In this document: one piece after another, positions 34,615 to 42,868 of the stretch
Numbering within the stretch: position 1 is the first letter of the stretch
How the letters are laid out: each line of letters begins with the position of its first letter
Source of the DNA: Draconibacterium sediminis
GTDB lineage: Bacteria > Bacteroidota > Bacteroidia > Bacteroidales > Prolixibacteraceae
Direction of reading: 5' to 3'
NCBI RefSeq assembly: GCF_000949475.1
Contig: NZ_JRHC01000001.1
Coordinates: 2,418,001-2,482,000, forward strand
Length of the DNA: 64,000 bases
The notes under the pieces: generated by a model
The model's database searches: none
Seen by the model: the letters and a program-made list of their open reading frames with translations, nothing else
What the model was told of the DNA's origin: nothing
Program-made: the position numbers and the translations under genes

Positions 34615-34663
34615 AAACTTTTACCTTTTTCTAAAATAAACTCTTACTAAACCAATTTGTTCG

Positions 34664-34671
34664 CAAAAGTA
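34664..34671 (-). promoter_or_regulatory. Candidate -7 box of pflB (TACTTTTG on minus strand)
   Basis: It matches the TAnnTTTG consensus 50 bp before the pflB start. No obvious -33 TTG is at standard spacing. The palindromic TCCC-N8-GGGA just upstream could be regulatory. Confidence 0.35.
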
Positions 34672-34874
34672 CTGCTAAAAAACTTCTTGTAATATCCCTA
34701 TTAATGGGGATTTTGCTTTCTTGTTAATGTCTTAATCTTTACCTAAAATTCAGGTAATATTGCAACTGGTTTGAATCTTTTTTCTTTTGAACTGGACCAG
34801 GAAATATTCACCGAATGTTGGTTGAGGTTAAACTATAATCCCTCATATTTGTATTTATTGAAAACTGAATAGAA

Positions 34875-35798
34875 ATGGCAGATCATCATCACGATCATGG
34901 GCATCATCACCATCATCATCACGAAGTAAGTGGGAAAAAATTACTGTGGGTAACAGTTTTAAATCTTTCTATTACAGTGGTGCAGGTAATTGGTGGAATT
35001 ATCTCGAACAGTTTGTCGTTACTGTCTGATGCACTGCATAATCTGGGCGATTCTTCGGCTATTTTTATTGCTTTTCTGGCGGGTAAACGAAGCCGCAGAC
35101 CTTCGGATGAACAAAAGACTTTTGGTTATAAACGTGTTGAAATTCTGGCTGCGCTTTTTAACGGAGTGGTACTGATTGGAATTTGTTTGTACCTGTTTTT
35201 TGAAGCCTACGAACGTTTTGTAAATCCGGAACCCATAAAAGGAAAAATCATGTTTATTGTGGCCACATTTGGTTTGCTGGCCAACCTGATTTCGGTTTTT
35301 GTGCTGAATAAGGATAAAAACCACAACCTGAACGTACGGGCTGCATACCTGCATTTGCTGGGCGACACATTTTCGTCGGTGGCGGTAATTATTGGTGGTA
35401 TTGCCATTTGGAAATTCGAGGTTTTCTGGATCGACCCGCTGATTACCGTTTTGGTGGGTGTATACATTATTTATCATACCTGGGATGTGGTAAAAGAAAC
35501 AGTAGATATTTTAATGCAGTCGACGCCCACAAATATTGATCTGGCCAGGATAAAAGAGGAAGTTGAGAAGATTCCGGAAATCGATAACATTCATCATATT
35601 CATGTTTGGAGGCTCGATGATACACAGATTCATCTGGAGGCGCATATTAATATGGAAGGTAACATTAGTATGTTGGAGTTAATGGAAGTTCGCGCAAAAG
35701 CAGAGAAACTACTTCACGATAAATTTGGTATTGACCACATAACGCTTCAGGCCGGTTACGATTGTTGCGACAACAATGCTGAAATGCTTGCACATTAA
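34875..35798 (+). CDS. Cation diffusion facilitator, CzcD/ZitB-like zinc exporter
   Basis: The 307-residue inner-membrane protein has six helices and a cytoplasmic C-terminal domain. The first 16 residues are almost all His and Asp (HHHDHGHHHHHHH), a metal-binding tail. Transport-site HxxxD motifs are in LSDALHNLGDSS (helix 2) and YLHLLGDTFSS (helix 5), the signature of zinc-type CDF exporters driven by proton exchange. The C-terminal domain has further His residues (IDNIHHIHVWRLDD). It stands alone, divergent from pflB. Zn is most likely; Cd or Co cannot be excluded. Confidence 0.92.
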   Translation: MADHHHDHGHHHHHHHEVSGKKLLWVTVLNLSITVVQVIGGIISNSLSLLSDALHNLGDSSAIFIAFLAGKRSRRPSDEQKTFGYKRVEILAALFNGVVLIGICLYLFFEAYERFVNPEPIKGKIMFIVATFGLLANLISVFVLNKDKNHNLNVRAAYLHLLGDTFSSVAVIIGGIAIWKFEVFWIDPLITVLVGVYIIYHTWDVVKETVDILMQSTPTNIDLARIKEEVEKIPEIDNIHHIHVWRLDDTQIHLEAHINMEGNISMLELMEVRAKAEKLLHDKFGIDHITLQAGYDCCDNNAEMLAH

Positions 35799-35921
35799 GA
35801 CCAATTTGTCTGAATTCCCCTTTTTATGTGAGTTTTCTCCTGCCAAAATCATCATTTTACGCGATTGTCAGCCCGATAAAAAACACTGAATTTTACACTG
35901 GTAATTTTAAATGACTTGCGT

Positions 35922-36140
35922 ATGATTTTTTCATTTATATCATCACTAACGGTTAGCTCATCGCAAAACGAGCTGGTGTCGTCGGTTTTTATCGACTTTT
36001 CATTTTATCTCATCATCGCCGGATTGATCGGGTGGGTTTTATTCCGAAAAGAAAAAGGAAAATACATTAGCAAAGCCTTAATGACCTTAATGATTGTAGC
36101 TCCTTTGCTGTTTCTTATTTTGAAACTTGGAAAATTGTAG
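35922..36140 (+). CDS. Small two-helix membrane protein, unknown function
   Basis: This is a 72-residue protein if translation begins at ATG 35922; the in-frame codon 6 bp earlier is TTG. It has two hydrophobic stretches (FIDFSFYLIIAGLIGWVLF and LMTLMIVAPLLFLILKL) joined by a basic loop RKEKGKYISK, so both ends probably face the periplasm. I recognise no family. It ends 5 bp before the stop of the convergent LuxR-type regulator, leaving no room for a terminator between them. Confidence 0.55.
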   Translation: MIFSFISSLTVSSSQNELVSSVFIDFSFYLIIAGLIGWVLFRKEKGKYISKALMTLMIVAPLLFLILKLGKL

Positions 36141-36145
36141 GTCTT

Positions 36146-36742
36146 TTATTCGGTAAAACTGTCAATATCTATTAAACCGTTGGCCACTGCATAAATAACC
36201 AGCGCGGCTGTAGATTTTACGCCAATTTTACTACTGATGTTTTTGCGGTGCGAAATAACCGTGTGGATACTTATAAAAAGTTCTTCGGCAATTTCCTTGT
36301 TAGATTTTCCGCTGGCCAGCAGCTTTAACACATCAATTTCTCTTTCGCTTAAAGTATTGTCGATATCGTTGTTTACGGCAGGCGTTGCTTTAAAGTGTTT
36401 CGAGATAATTTGCGTAATGGTTTCGTGCCTGTCGGTAACAAAAATATTATCGGCAAAATTGTCGTAAAGTGTGCGGTCGTAATGATTGGAAATCAGACCC
36501 ACAACATTGGTTTTATTATATAGCGATAGCAGGTTGTTCAGGTTCTTTTTCGAGTTGTTTAGCGTAACCGGGTTTATGATAACAATCTTGAAAAGATTCG
36601 ATTGCCCAAATTTCAAAGCCTCTTCAAGCGTGTCGGCAAACGACAGCTCTACGCTGTCTTTCATTTGTTGCAGAATAGCAGCAATTCCTTCGCGAATAAT
36701 TACCGAAGGTTCGATGATTAATATTTTACAGCGCGTTTCCAA
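36146..36742 (-). CDS. NarL/LuxR-type regulator with degenerate receiver domain
   Basis: The 198-residue protein has a C-terminal LuxR helix-turn-helix (LSEREIDVLKLLASGKSNKE, then HTVISHRKNISSKIGV). The N-terminal half has receiver-like secondary structure, but the acidic pocket is IIEPS instead of DD and the phospho-acceptor position reads VIINPVTL, with Asn in place of Asp. Canonical phosphorylation is therefore unlikely and the protein may respond to a ligand or partner. It starts at the base after the stop of the hemerythrin gene, so the two are translationally linked. No kinase gene adjoins the pair. Confidence 0.85.
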   Translation of the reverse strand: METRCKILIIEPSVIIREGIAAILQQMKDSVELSFADTLEEALKFGQSNLFKIVIINPVTLNNSKKNLNNLLSLYNKTNVVGLISNHYDRTLYDNFADNIFVTDRHETITQIISKHFKATPAVNNDIDNTLSEREIDVLKLLASGKSNKEIAEELFISIHTVISHRKNISSKIGVKSTAALVIYAVANGLIDIDSFTE

Positions 36743-37441
36743 TTAGTTGAGGCCTTGTTTTTCAAATTGTTCCACCTGTGGAATTAAAATCTCATTTTCA
36801 ATTTTTGAATGCGTTTGCAGATCCGCATCCAAACCGAAAAGCGCAAATAATATTTTACGCCTCAGGTTATTGTCGGCCTTTTGTGGAAGATGCTCGATCA
36901 GTAGTTTTTTTACATCATCGAGTTTTTCCTGAATATCGTCGTGATGTTCGCGGTAATCGATCACCGAATAATTCTCGGCAGCGTTGGCGTCAATAAGGTT
37001 TAAAATGTAAGGAAAAACCGTGTTGTTTTCGTAATCAAAATGCTGATCAACTTCATGCTTATAATCATTAAAAAAACGCTCCACCAATTGCATTTCGGGC
37101 TTCTGACTGAATTCGCTCATCAGGTGAATGTTCTGAATAATCTCCGGGAAAACCTCATCTGAATAATAGGCATGTGATTTCATCAGGTAATTAACTACCT
37201 GTTTAATTTCAGGCGCACTAAAATTCAAATCCTGATGATACGAGCTGTCGATGTTAAGATTGGCCACCATTAAAAAAACTTTGGGGCTGATATTGTTTTC
37301 CAGGCAAATCTCCTCAACTGTTTTTTCCCGAACGCCTAACTTTATTCCAAACCGCTCCAATACAAGAATTAACTGTGGGTGGCTGAAAAGCAGTTTCGAC
37401 ATTTTTATGTTTTTCTGAATTTGTTCCTGCTTTGATCCCAT
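36743..37441 (-). CDS. Hemerythrin-domain protein, RIC/YtfE-like without the N-terminal cysteines
   Basis: The 232-residue cytoplasmic protein has hemerythrin-type iron ligands in order: KSHAYYSDE, HEVDQHFDYENNTVF, REHHDDI and THSKIENEIL. The N-terminal 70 residues (VLERFGIKLGVREKTVEEIC) look like the ScdA/YtfE N-domain, but the Cys-Cys that typifies iron-sulfur repair proteins is absent. A di-iron centre sensing or buffering oxygen or nitric oxide is the likely role, and it abuts a transcription factor gene, which suggests a sensing pair. The start is set at ATG 37441; an internal Met 13 codons on is possible. Confidence 0.82.
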   Translation of the reverse strand: MGSKQEQIQKNIKMSKLLFSHPQLILVLERFGIKLGVREKTVEEICLENNISPKVFLMVANLNIDSSYHQDLNFSAPEIKQVVNYLMKSHAYYSDEVFPEIIQNIHLMSEFSQKPEMQLVERFFNDYKHEVDQHFDYENNTVFPYILNLIDANAAENYSVIDYREHHDDIQEKLDDVKKLLIEHLPQKADNNLRRKILFALFGLDADLQTHSKIENEILIPQVEQFEKQGLN

Positions 37442-37550
37442 GCGAAATAATTTGAGGGCAAAATTACAAATTTTATTTAGACAAAATCAAAATAGTAGTT
37501 AAGAGATGTAATTTTTAATATAAATCGATAATTGCCTATGGTATACAATA

Positions 37551-38270
37551 TTACAGGAAATTATCCCTTACAAAATTGTTGAAGTTTTCTTTGTATTGTT
37601 CGCTTACCGGAATATAAACTTTACCAAAAACAATTCGGCTGCGTTCAATGGTGTCAATTTTTTCGAGGTTAACGATAAAAGAACGATGGACGCGCATAAA
37701 TTTCTCGCCGGGAAGTTTGGCCTCAAGTGCTTTTAGCGAACTTAACGACATGATCGGTTTTGGTTCATCCTTTAGAAATACCTTCACGTAATCTTTTAAA
37801 CCTTCAATGTAAATAATCTCGTTAAAGTTAATGCGGCGGATTTTATACTCTGATTTCAGGAACAGAAATTCGTGATTCGAATCCACTTCATCGTCTTTTT
37901 TATCGGCGCGTTCGTAAGCAATTTGTTTTTTTGCTTTTTCGGTAGCTTTGTAAAACTCTTCGTAGCTGAATGGTTTTAAAAGGTAATCGATGGCATCGAG
38001 TTTAAAACCCTGCAGCGCATATTTTTCATAAGCCGTTGTAAAAATAATTTTGGGTTTGTTGGTCAGAATTCGCGTAAACTCCAAACCATTTAAGTCGGGC
38101 ATTTCAATGTCCAGAAAAATAAGATCAACCTCGTTCTGATCCATAAATTCCATGGCATCTATCGGGTTGTCAAAAGCACCTGCTAATTCTAAACTCGGAG
38201 TTTTTTCAATGTAAGAAATTACCAGTTGAAGAGCAAGAGGTTCGTCGTCGATGGCAATGGTTCGTATCAT
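37551..38270 (-). CDS. LytTR-family response regulator
   Basis: The 239-residue protein has a receiver with acidic pair DDEP near residue 8, the phospho-acceptor Asp in LIFLDIEMPDLNG and the conserved Lys in YLLKPFSYEEF. A LytTR DNA-binding domain follows (YIEGLKDYVKVFL, FMRVHRSFIVNLEKI). It overlaps the upstream kinase gene by 4 bp (38267-38270), so it is the kinase's cognate regulator. LytTR proteins bind spaced direct repeats. The preceding efflux operon is a plausible target. Confidence 0.94.
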   Translation of the reverse strand: MIRTIAIDDEPLALQLVISYIEKTPSLELAGAFDNPIDAMEFMDQNEVDLIFLDIEMPDLNGLEFTRILTNKPKIIFTTAYEKYALQGFKLDAIDYLLKPFSYEEFYKATEKAKKQIAYERADKKDDEVDSNHEFLFLKSEYKIRRINFNEIIYIEGLKDYVKVFLKDEPKPIMSLSSLKALEAKLPGEKFMRVHRSFIVNLEKIDTIERSRIVFGKVYIPVSEQYKENFNNFVRDNFL

Positions 38271-39355
38271 TTGGCGGTATCAATTTCAAGTTGTACAATA
38301 AAGACTTCCGGTGTCGTTTCAATGTTTAAATCAAACTTCCCGGCGAACAACAGGTTGAGTCTCTTTTTTACATTTTCCAATCCGATTCCAGAGTGGTTTT
38401 CATCACGCTTCTCTTTTTTCTCTTTCGCAATGCTGTTTTCGCAGGTAAAGTATACTTTGTTCCCCTCGGTTTCCATTTTTACTTTAATAAACGATTTGTC
38501 GCGGTAACTAATTCCGTGTTTAAAAGCGTTTTCTATGAACGGAATAAAAAGGAGTGGCGGTATTTTCAGGTCGTTCTGTTTGCCGGGAAGATCGATGTGA
38601 ATGTCCACTTTTTGCGAAACACGTAGCTGCATTAAATCAATGTAATGATGCATAAATTCTACCTCTGCCGAAAGCATGGTTTCTCCGTGTTCCGACTCGT
38701 ATAAAAGGTAGCGCATCAGTTTCGAAAGTTTTAAGATGGCTGACTGTGCATCGTCGGTATTTATAGCTACCATCGAATAAATATTATTCAGCGTATTAAA
38801 AAAGAAATGCGGGCTTACCTGGTTTTTCAGAAATGCGAGCTCTGAATTCAGCTTCTCTTTCTCCAGTTCTTTCTGGCGTTTTTCGCTGGCCGTGTATTGT
38901 TCAATGGCTCGCAAACCAATCGAAAAACCTACAATAACAATCGATAGCAGGCTGTAGCCATAAATTTGCATTAATTTAAATGGAGGGCGCTGAAACCGTT
39001 GCTCGCTGCGTGCTTGTTCTTCAATTGACTCTGCTATTCGTCGGTCGCGATCCGGACTATGAAATATATGGTTGGAGTAATCGAGTATAAAATAAAAGCA
39101 AATAACCACAACAATTGCCAAAAGAAAGAACAATGCCTTTTTGTTATTCAGGTAAAACTTTGGAACCAACCAGAAATAATTGATGTAAAAAATGACTCCG
39201 ATAATAAAGGCATTTAAATAAAATCCCCAGGCAATAAAATTGTTGTTTCCTGAATAACGGCTTATTATAATTTGCGGTAAAATAATCAAGACCAGCCATA
39301 CCAGCAGATGCATTATGATTGGAAGACTGTGTCGTTTTGCCTGAAGTTTGTTCAT
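38267..39355 (-). CDS. LytS/YehU-type membrane histidine kinase
   Basis: The 362-residue kinase has four hydrophobic helices in the first 160 residues (LLVWLVLIILPQIIIS, FYLNAFIIGVIFYINYF, LFFLLAIVVVICFYFIL, YSLLSIVIVGFSIGL). The LytS-type phospho-acceptor motif follows in NQVSPHFFFNTLNNI, and a C-terminal ATPase domain has the GIGLENVKKRL box. There is no recognisable extracellular sensor domain. It forms an operon with the LytTR regulator. It is separated from the upstream efflux operon by 200 bp containing a terminator-like hairpin, so it may have its own promoter. Confidence 0.93.
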   Translation of the reverse strand: MNKLQAKRHSLPIIMHLLVWLVLIILPQIIISRYSGNNNFIAWGFYLNAFIIGVIFYINYFWLVPKFYLNNKKALFFLLAIVVVICFYFILDYSNHIFHSPDRDRRIAESIEEQARSEQRFQRPPFKLMQIYGYSLLSIVIVGFSIGLRAIEQYTASEKRQKELEKEKLNSELAFLKNQVSPHFFFNTLNNIYSMVAINTDDAQSAILKLSKLMRYLLYESEHGETMLSAEVEFMHHYIDLMQLRVSQKVDIHIDLPGKQNDLKIPPLLFIPFIENAFKHGISYRDKSFIKVKMETEGNKVYFTCENSIAKEKKEKRDENHSGIGLENVKKRLNLLFAGKFDLNIETTPEVFIVQLEIDTAK

Positions 39356-39511
39356 TCTTAGTGGTTTTTAACAAAGTTAAATCAATTGTTATATAAAATG
39401 CCGCGAAAGCAAATTTTATATTTACAATGGTTAATGCCGATATTACAACAAAGGAGTAAAGGAACGAAGTGAAATTTTGCGACATTTTGTTGTTTCATCG
39501 GTATTATAATT

Positions 39512-39550
39512 AAAACCAAAACCCACTAATCGTTTGTGAATTTTGGTTTT
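39512..39550 (-). terminator. Terminator-like hairpin after the efflux operon
   Basis: AAAACCAAAA and TTTTGGTTTT arms (10 bp, AT-rich) enclose an inner CAC/GTG pair and are followed on the minus strand by a T/A-rich tail. It starts 6 bp beyond the permease stop. Confidence 0.65.
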
Positions 39551-39555
39551 TATGT

Positions 39556-40776
39556 TTATTCATGTCGTACTGCATCAATCGGGTCGAGGTTGGCTGCTTT
39601 GCGTGCAGGGTACCATCCGAAAAATATACCGATTACGCTACAAACAAGGAACGATAATCCAACTGCCTGAGTGTCGACAACAAAAGGCATGTTTAATGCA
39701 AAGGACGCCAGGTAGGAGAGTGCGGTTCCGAATAGTATTCCGATAATACCTCCCAGTATACTTAGCATAACCGCTTCGAACAGGAATTGCATCATGATGT
39801 CAAATCCACGTCCGCCAACCGACATGCGCAGCCCGATTTCTTTGGTGCGTTCGGTAACCGACACAAACATGATGTTCATAATTCCGATACCGCCAACCAG
39901 CAACGATATTCCTGCTACGGCTCCTAAAAGCAAGGTGAGCATATCGGTAACTGTTGATACCATTTCCACCATTTCGGCTTGCGAACGTACCTGGAAATCA
40001 TCTTCGTCTCCTTCTTTTAATTTGTGCTGTTGGCGCAAAATCGTTTCAATTTCTCCGATGGCAGCATCCGACTGCTCTTCGCTTACTGCGGAGGCATAAA
40101 TCGATTGGATATGTGTAATCGCCAGCATTCGTCGCTGTACCGATGTGTATGGTGCAAGGATCATATCATCCTGATCCATTCCCATGCCGTTTTCGCCTTT
40201 CTCTTTCAAAACGCCAATTACTTTTAGCGGAATGCCTCCAAAGCGAATGGTTTGCCCGATCGGATCAACATTTTCATTAAAAACATTTTCGATGACAGTT
40301 TGTCCAACAATGCAGACTTTTGCCAGCGACTTTATTTCTTTATCGGTAAAAACACGGCCGTCTTCCAACTCATATTTTCGGATGTCGAGATAGGATACAT
40401 CAACGCCGTAAATGGTGGTTGGCCAGTTGTTGTTGCCGTTAACTGCCTGTCCGCTGGTGCTCACCTGTGGCGACACTTCGGTAATGTTCTTTGCTTCTTT
40501 TCGCAGTGCTTCAATGTCGTTTAGTGTCAGCGTTTTTGTATTTGAGTTTCCCATCATAACACCGCCACGACGTTGCTGACCAGGCATTACAAAGATCATG
40601 TTGGTTCCCATGTCCGACATTTCTTCGCGGATGCTTTGTTTTGATGATTCACCGATGGAAAGCATCGCGATTACCGAACCAACACCAATAATAATACCAA
40701 GCATGGTGAGTATAGCTCTGAACTTGTTTCTTTTCAGGGCAGTGGTTGCTATTTTTGTGAGATTTATATAGTTCAT
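39556..40776 (-). CDS. MacB-type ABC transporter permease
   Basis: The 406-residue inner-membrane protein has the MacB/FtsX plan: an N-terminal helix after FRAILTMLGIIIGVGSVIA, a large periplasmic domain (about residues 50-270), then three helices (LLLGAVAGISLLVGGIGIMN, AVMLSILGGIIGILFG, LSFLVCSVIGIFFGWYP). The ATPase is a separate gene here. MacB pumps drive export of peptides, macrolides or other periplasmic substrates through TolC by mechanotransmission. It is 12 bp after the ATPase gene and last in the tolC-adaptor-ATPase-permease operon. Confidence 0.92.
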   Translation of the reverse strand: MNYINLTKIATTALKRNKFRAILTMLGIIIGVGSVIAMLSIGESSKQSIREEMSDMGTNMIFVMPGQQRRGGVMMGNSNTKTLTLNDIEALRKEAKNITEVSPQVSTSGQAVNGNNNWPTTIYGVDVSYLDIRKYELEDGRVFTDKEIKSLAKVCIVGQTVIENVFNENVDPIGQTIRFGGIPLKVIGVLKEKGENGMGMDQDDMILAPYTSVQRRMLAITHIQSIYASAVSEEQSDAAIGEIETILRQQHKLKEGDEDDFQVRSQAEMVEMVSTVTDMLTLLLGAVAGISLLVGGIGIMNIMFVSVTERTKEIGLRMSVGGRGFDIMMQFLFEAVMLSILGGIIGILFGTALSYLASFALNMPFVVDTQAVGLSFLVCSVIGIFFGWYPARKAANLDPIDAVRHE

Positions 40777-40788
40777 TTCTCGTTGTTT

Positions 40789-41541
40789 TTAAGATTCATA
40801 ATCCTCTTCTACCGGAAGTGCTTCGATCAGTTGTGTTGCATTAAATCGATCGGTAACCAATGATTCCTTTTGTATTCTACCATCCCTAAAAACAATGTTG
40901 CGTTTCATAAAACGGGCAATATCCGGTTCGTGCGTTACAAATACAATGGTTTTTCCGTTGTCGTTCAACCGCTGGAACAATTCCATTATTTCGTAAGACG
41001 TGCGGGTGTCGAGGTTACCGGTTGCCTCGTCGGCAAGAATAACCACCGGGTCGTTCACCAGCGAGCGGGCAATGGCCACACGTTGCTGTTGTCCACCGGA
41101 TAACTGATTGGGCATGTGATCCATCCTGTCGGCCAATCCTACCTGTTCCAACGCGTGTTTGGCACGTTCCTTTCTTTCCTTTGTCCGTACTTTTGAATTA
41201 TAGAAAAGCGGCAATTCCACATTTTCCAGGGCCGTTGTGCGTGGCAGCAGGTTGTACGACTGAAATATAAACCCCAGTTTGTTGTTGCGTAATCCTGCCA
41301 GTTGGTTCTTATTCATTGTTCCCATGTTCACACCATCAAGCTGATATTCGCCATAACTTGGTTTGTCGAGGCAACCCAGGATGTTAAGCATGGTAGATTT
41401 GCCCGAGCCACTGGCTCCCATAATCGCGGCAAAGTCTCCTTCGTGAATTTCCATATCAACTCCGCGAAGTGCATGTACGGTCATCTCACCAACATGATAG
41501 TCTTTTCGCAGATCTGATACTTTTATTATTGCTTTACTCAT
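40789..41541 (-). CDS. MacB/LolD-type ABC transporter ATPase
   Basis: The 250-residue nucleotide-binding protein has Walker [10 protein letters not shown], signature [14 protein letters not shown], Walker [14 protein letters not shown] and switch His in [11 protein letters not shown]. It powers the permease encoded 12 bp downstream. Heptamer repeats fill the space between the upstream adaptor stop and the A-rich leader in front of its start. The last 20 residues form a short acidic C-terminal extension of unknown role. Confidence 0.95.
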   Translation of the reverse strand: MSKAIIKVSDLRKDYHVGEMTVHALRGVDMEIHEGDFAAIMGASGSGKSTMLNILGCLDKPSYGEYQLDGVNMGTMNKNQLAGLRNNKLGFIFQSYNLLPRTTALENVELPLFYNSKVRTKERKERAKHALEQVGLADRMDHMPNQLSGGQQQRVAIARSLVNDPVVILADEATGNLDTRTSYEIMELFQRLNDNGKTIVFVTHEPDIARFMKRNIVFRDGRIQKESLVTDRFNATQLIEALPVEEDYES

Positions 41542-41556
41542 TTTTTTCTTTTTTTT

Positions 41557-41619
41557 GATTCTGGATACTAGATGCTTGATACTCGTAACTCGTGTCTAGT
41601 GACTCGTTACTTGTTTCTA
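41557..41619. repeat. Heptanucleotide tandem array, 9 units of the GATNCTN family
   Basis: Nine contiguous 7-bp units run GATTCTG, GATACTA, GATGCTT, GATACTC, GTAACTC, GTGTCTA, GTGACTC, GTTACTT, GTTTCTA. The last overlaps the adaptor stop codon. Its place, between a stop and a T/C-rich stretch before the next start on the minus strand, is identical to that of the 31517 array. Confidence 0.9.
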
Positions 41620-42843
41620 TCTTCCTCCCGGAGGGCCTGGCATAAATGGATTGCCACCTGGTCGTGCTGCAGCTACATTTGCTCCTTTTTGTTCCATGCT
41701 GAGTATTACCTCTTGTCCGCTTTTTAATCCCGAGAGGATTTCAGCGTTAATGTCGTCGTTCAGTCCAATTTTTACCGGAACAGGATGAATGTTGGTTCCT
41801 TCTTTTACCCAAACCATTGTTGCTCCGGTAGCAGCTTGTGGTGGCATACTTCCCATTGCTGGAGGAGCTTGTCCTTCCGGCATTTCCGGTTTAGTTTGCT
41901 GGCTCATGTAGCTCATCAGTAATTTTTGGTCGGGATTAAAACGAAGCGCTTTACTTGGAACCACCAGAATATCGTTTTTCTCCAACACATAAATCTGAAT
42001 AGTGGCTGTCATTCCCGGCATCAGTTTGTAATCCGGGTTTGGCGCATCAATAATAATGGTATAGGTAACCACATTGTTTGTAACTGTTGGCTCCCAACGC
42101 AATTGAGTAACTTTTCCTTCAAACACGGTTTCCGGATAGGCATCCACTGTAAATTCAACACGTTGTCCTTCTTTAATATGGCCTATATCCGCTTCATCAA
42201 TGTCGGCCTCAACCTGCATTTGTGTAAGGTCGTTGGCAATGGTGAAAAGGGTAGGCGTGTTAAAACTCGCAGCAACAGTCTGGCCTTCTTCCACTTCTTT
42301 ATTCAAAACAACTCCATCAATAGGCGAGTAGATCAACGCATAATCCAGATTAATCTTGTTGCGTTTGTGTTGTGCCATAGCGTTGTTATAACTGGCTTTT
42401 GCTTTGTTTAAACTGTAAACCAGCTGGTCGAAATCAGTTTGCGAGATCAGTTGTTTATCGTTCAGCGGCGCCATACGGTTGTAGGTAGCCTGCTGGTAAT
42501 CGAGCTCGGCTTTAGCATTGTCTAAACTTGCCTGGCTTTGCTCCAGTTGTGCTGCCAGGTTAGTGGTGTCGATTTTTGCCAGCAACTGGCCTTTTTTTAC
42601 ATATGAGTTGTAATCGACATAGAGTTCATCTACAATTCCCGAAACCTGGGTCCCCACTTCAACTGTTGTAATGGCTTCCAATGTTCCGGTTGATTCCACA
42701 ATATTGCTAATGTTTCCTTGTTCTGCTTTTGCTGTTTGAATATCGATCTGATCTACGTCAACCTTTTTCGGTTTTAGAACCAATGCGGCCGATACCAGAA
42801 CGATAAGCAGTAATGCGATAATGATGATTGTTTTTTTCTTCAT
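41617..42843 (-). CDS. MacA-like periplasmic adaptor (HlyD/RND family)
   Basis: The 408-residue adaptor is anchored by an N-terminal helix (KTIIIIALLLIVLVSAALVL). A lipoyl half-motif GTQVSGIVDELYVDYNSYVKKG is followed by a coiled-coil hairpin (about residues 85-165), the second half-motif YSPIDGVVLNKEVEEGQTV, and beta-barrel and membrane-proximal domains. A Met/Pro-rich insert (MPEGQAPPAMGSMPPQA) and a Pro/Gly-rich tail are unusual and could bind metal or be simple linkers. I start at ATG 42843 because the longer frame to 42903 overlaps the tolC gene and adds 20 residues ahead of the membrane anchor. It follows tolC by 25 bp. Confidence 0.92.
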   Translation of the reverse strand: MKKKTIIIIALLLIVLVSAALVLKPKKVDVDQIDIQTAKAEQGNISNIVESTGTLEAITTVEVGTQVSGIVDELYVDYNSYVKKGQLLAKIDTTNLAAQLEQSQASLDNAKAELDYQQATYNRMAPLNDKQLISQTDFDQLVYSLNKAKASYNNAMAQHKRNKINLDYALIYSPIDGVVLNKEVEEGQTVAASFNTPTLFTIANDLTQMQVEADIDEADIGHIKEGQRVEFTVDAYPETVFEGKVTQLRWEPTVTNNVVTYTIIIDAPNPDYKLMPGMTATIQIYVLEKNDILVVPSKALRFNPDQKLLMSYMSQQTKPEMPEGQAPPAMGSMPPQAATGATMVWVKEGTNIHPVPVKIGLNDDINAEILSGLKSGQEVILSMEQKGANVAAARPGGNPFMPGPPGGR

Positions 42844-42868
42844 GATATTTTGTTTTAATTTTTTCGGT

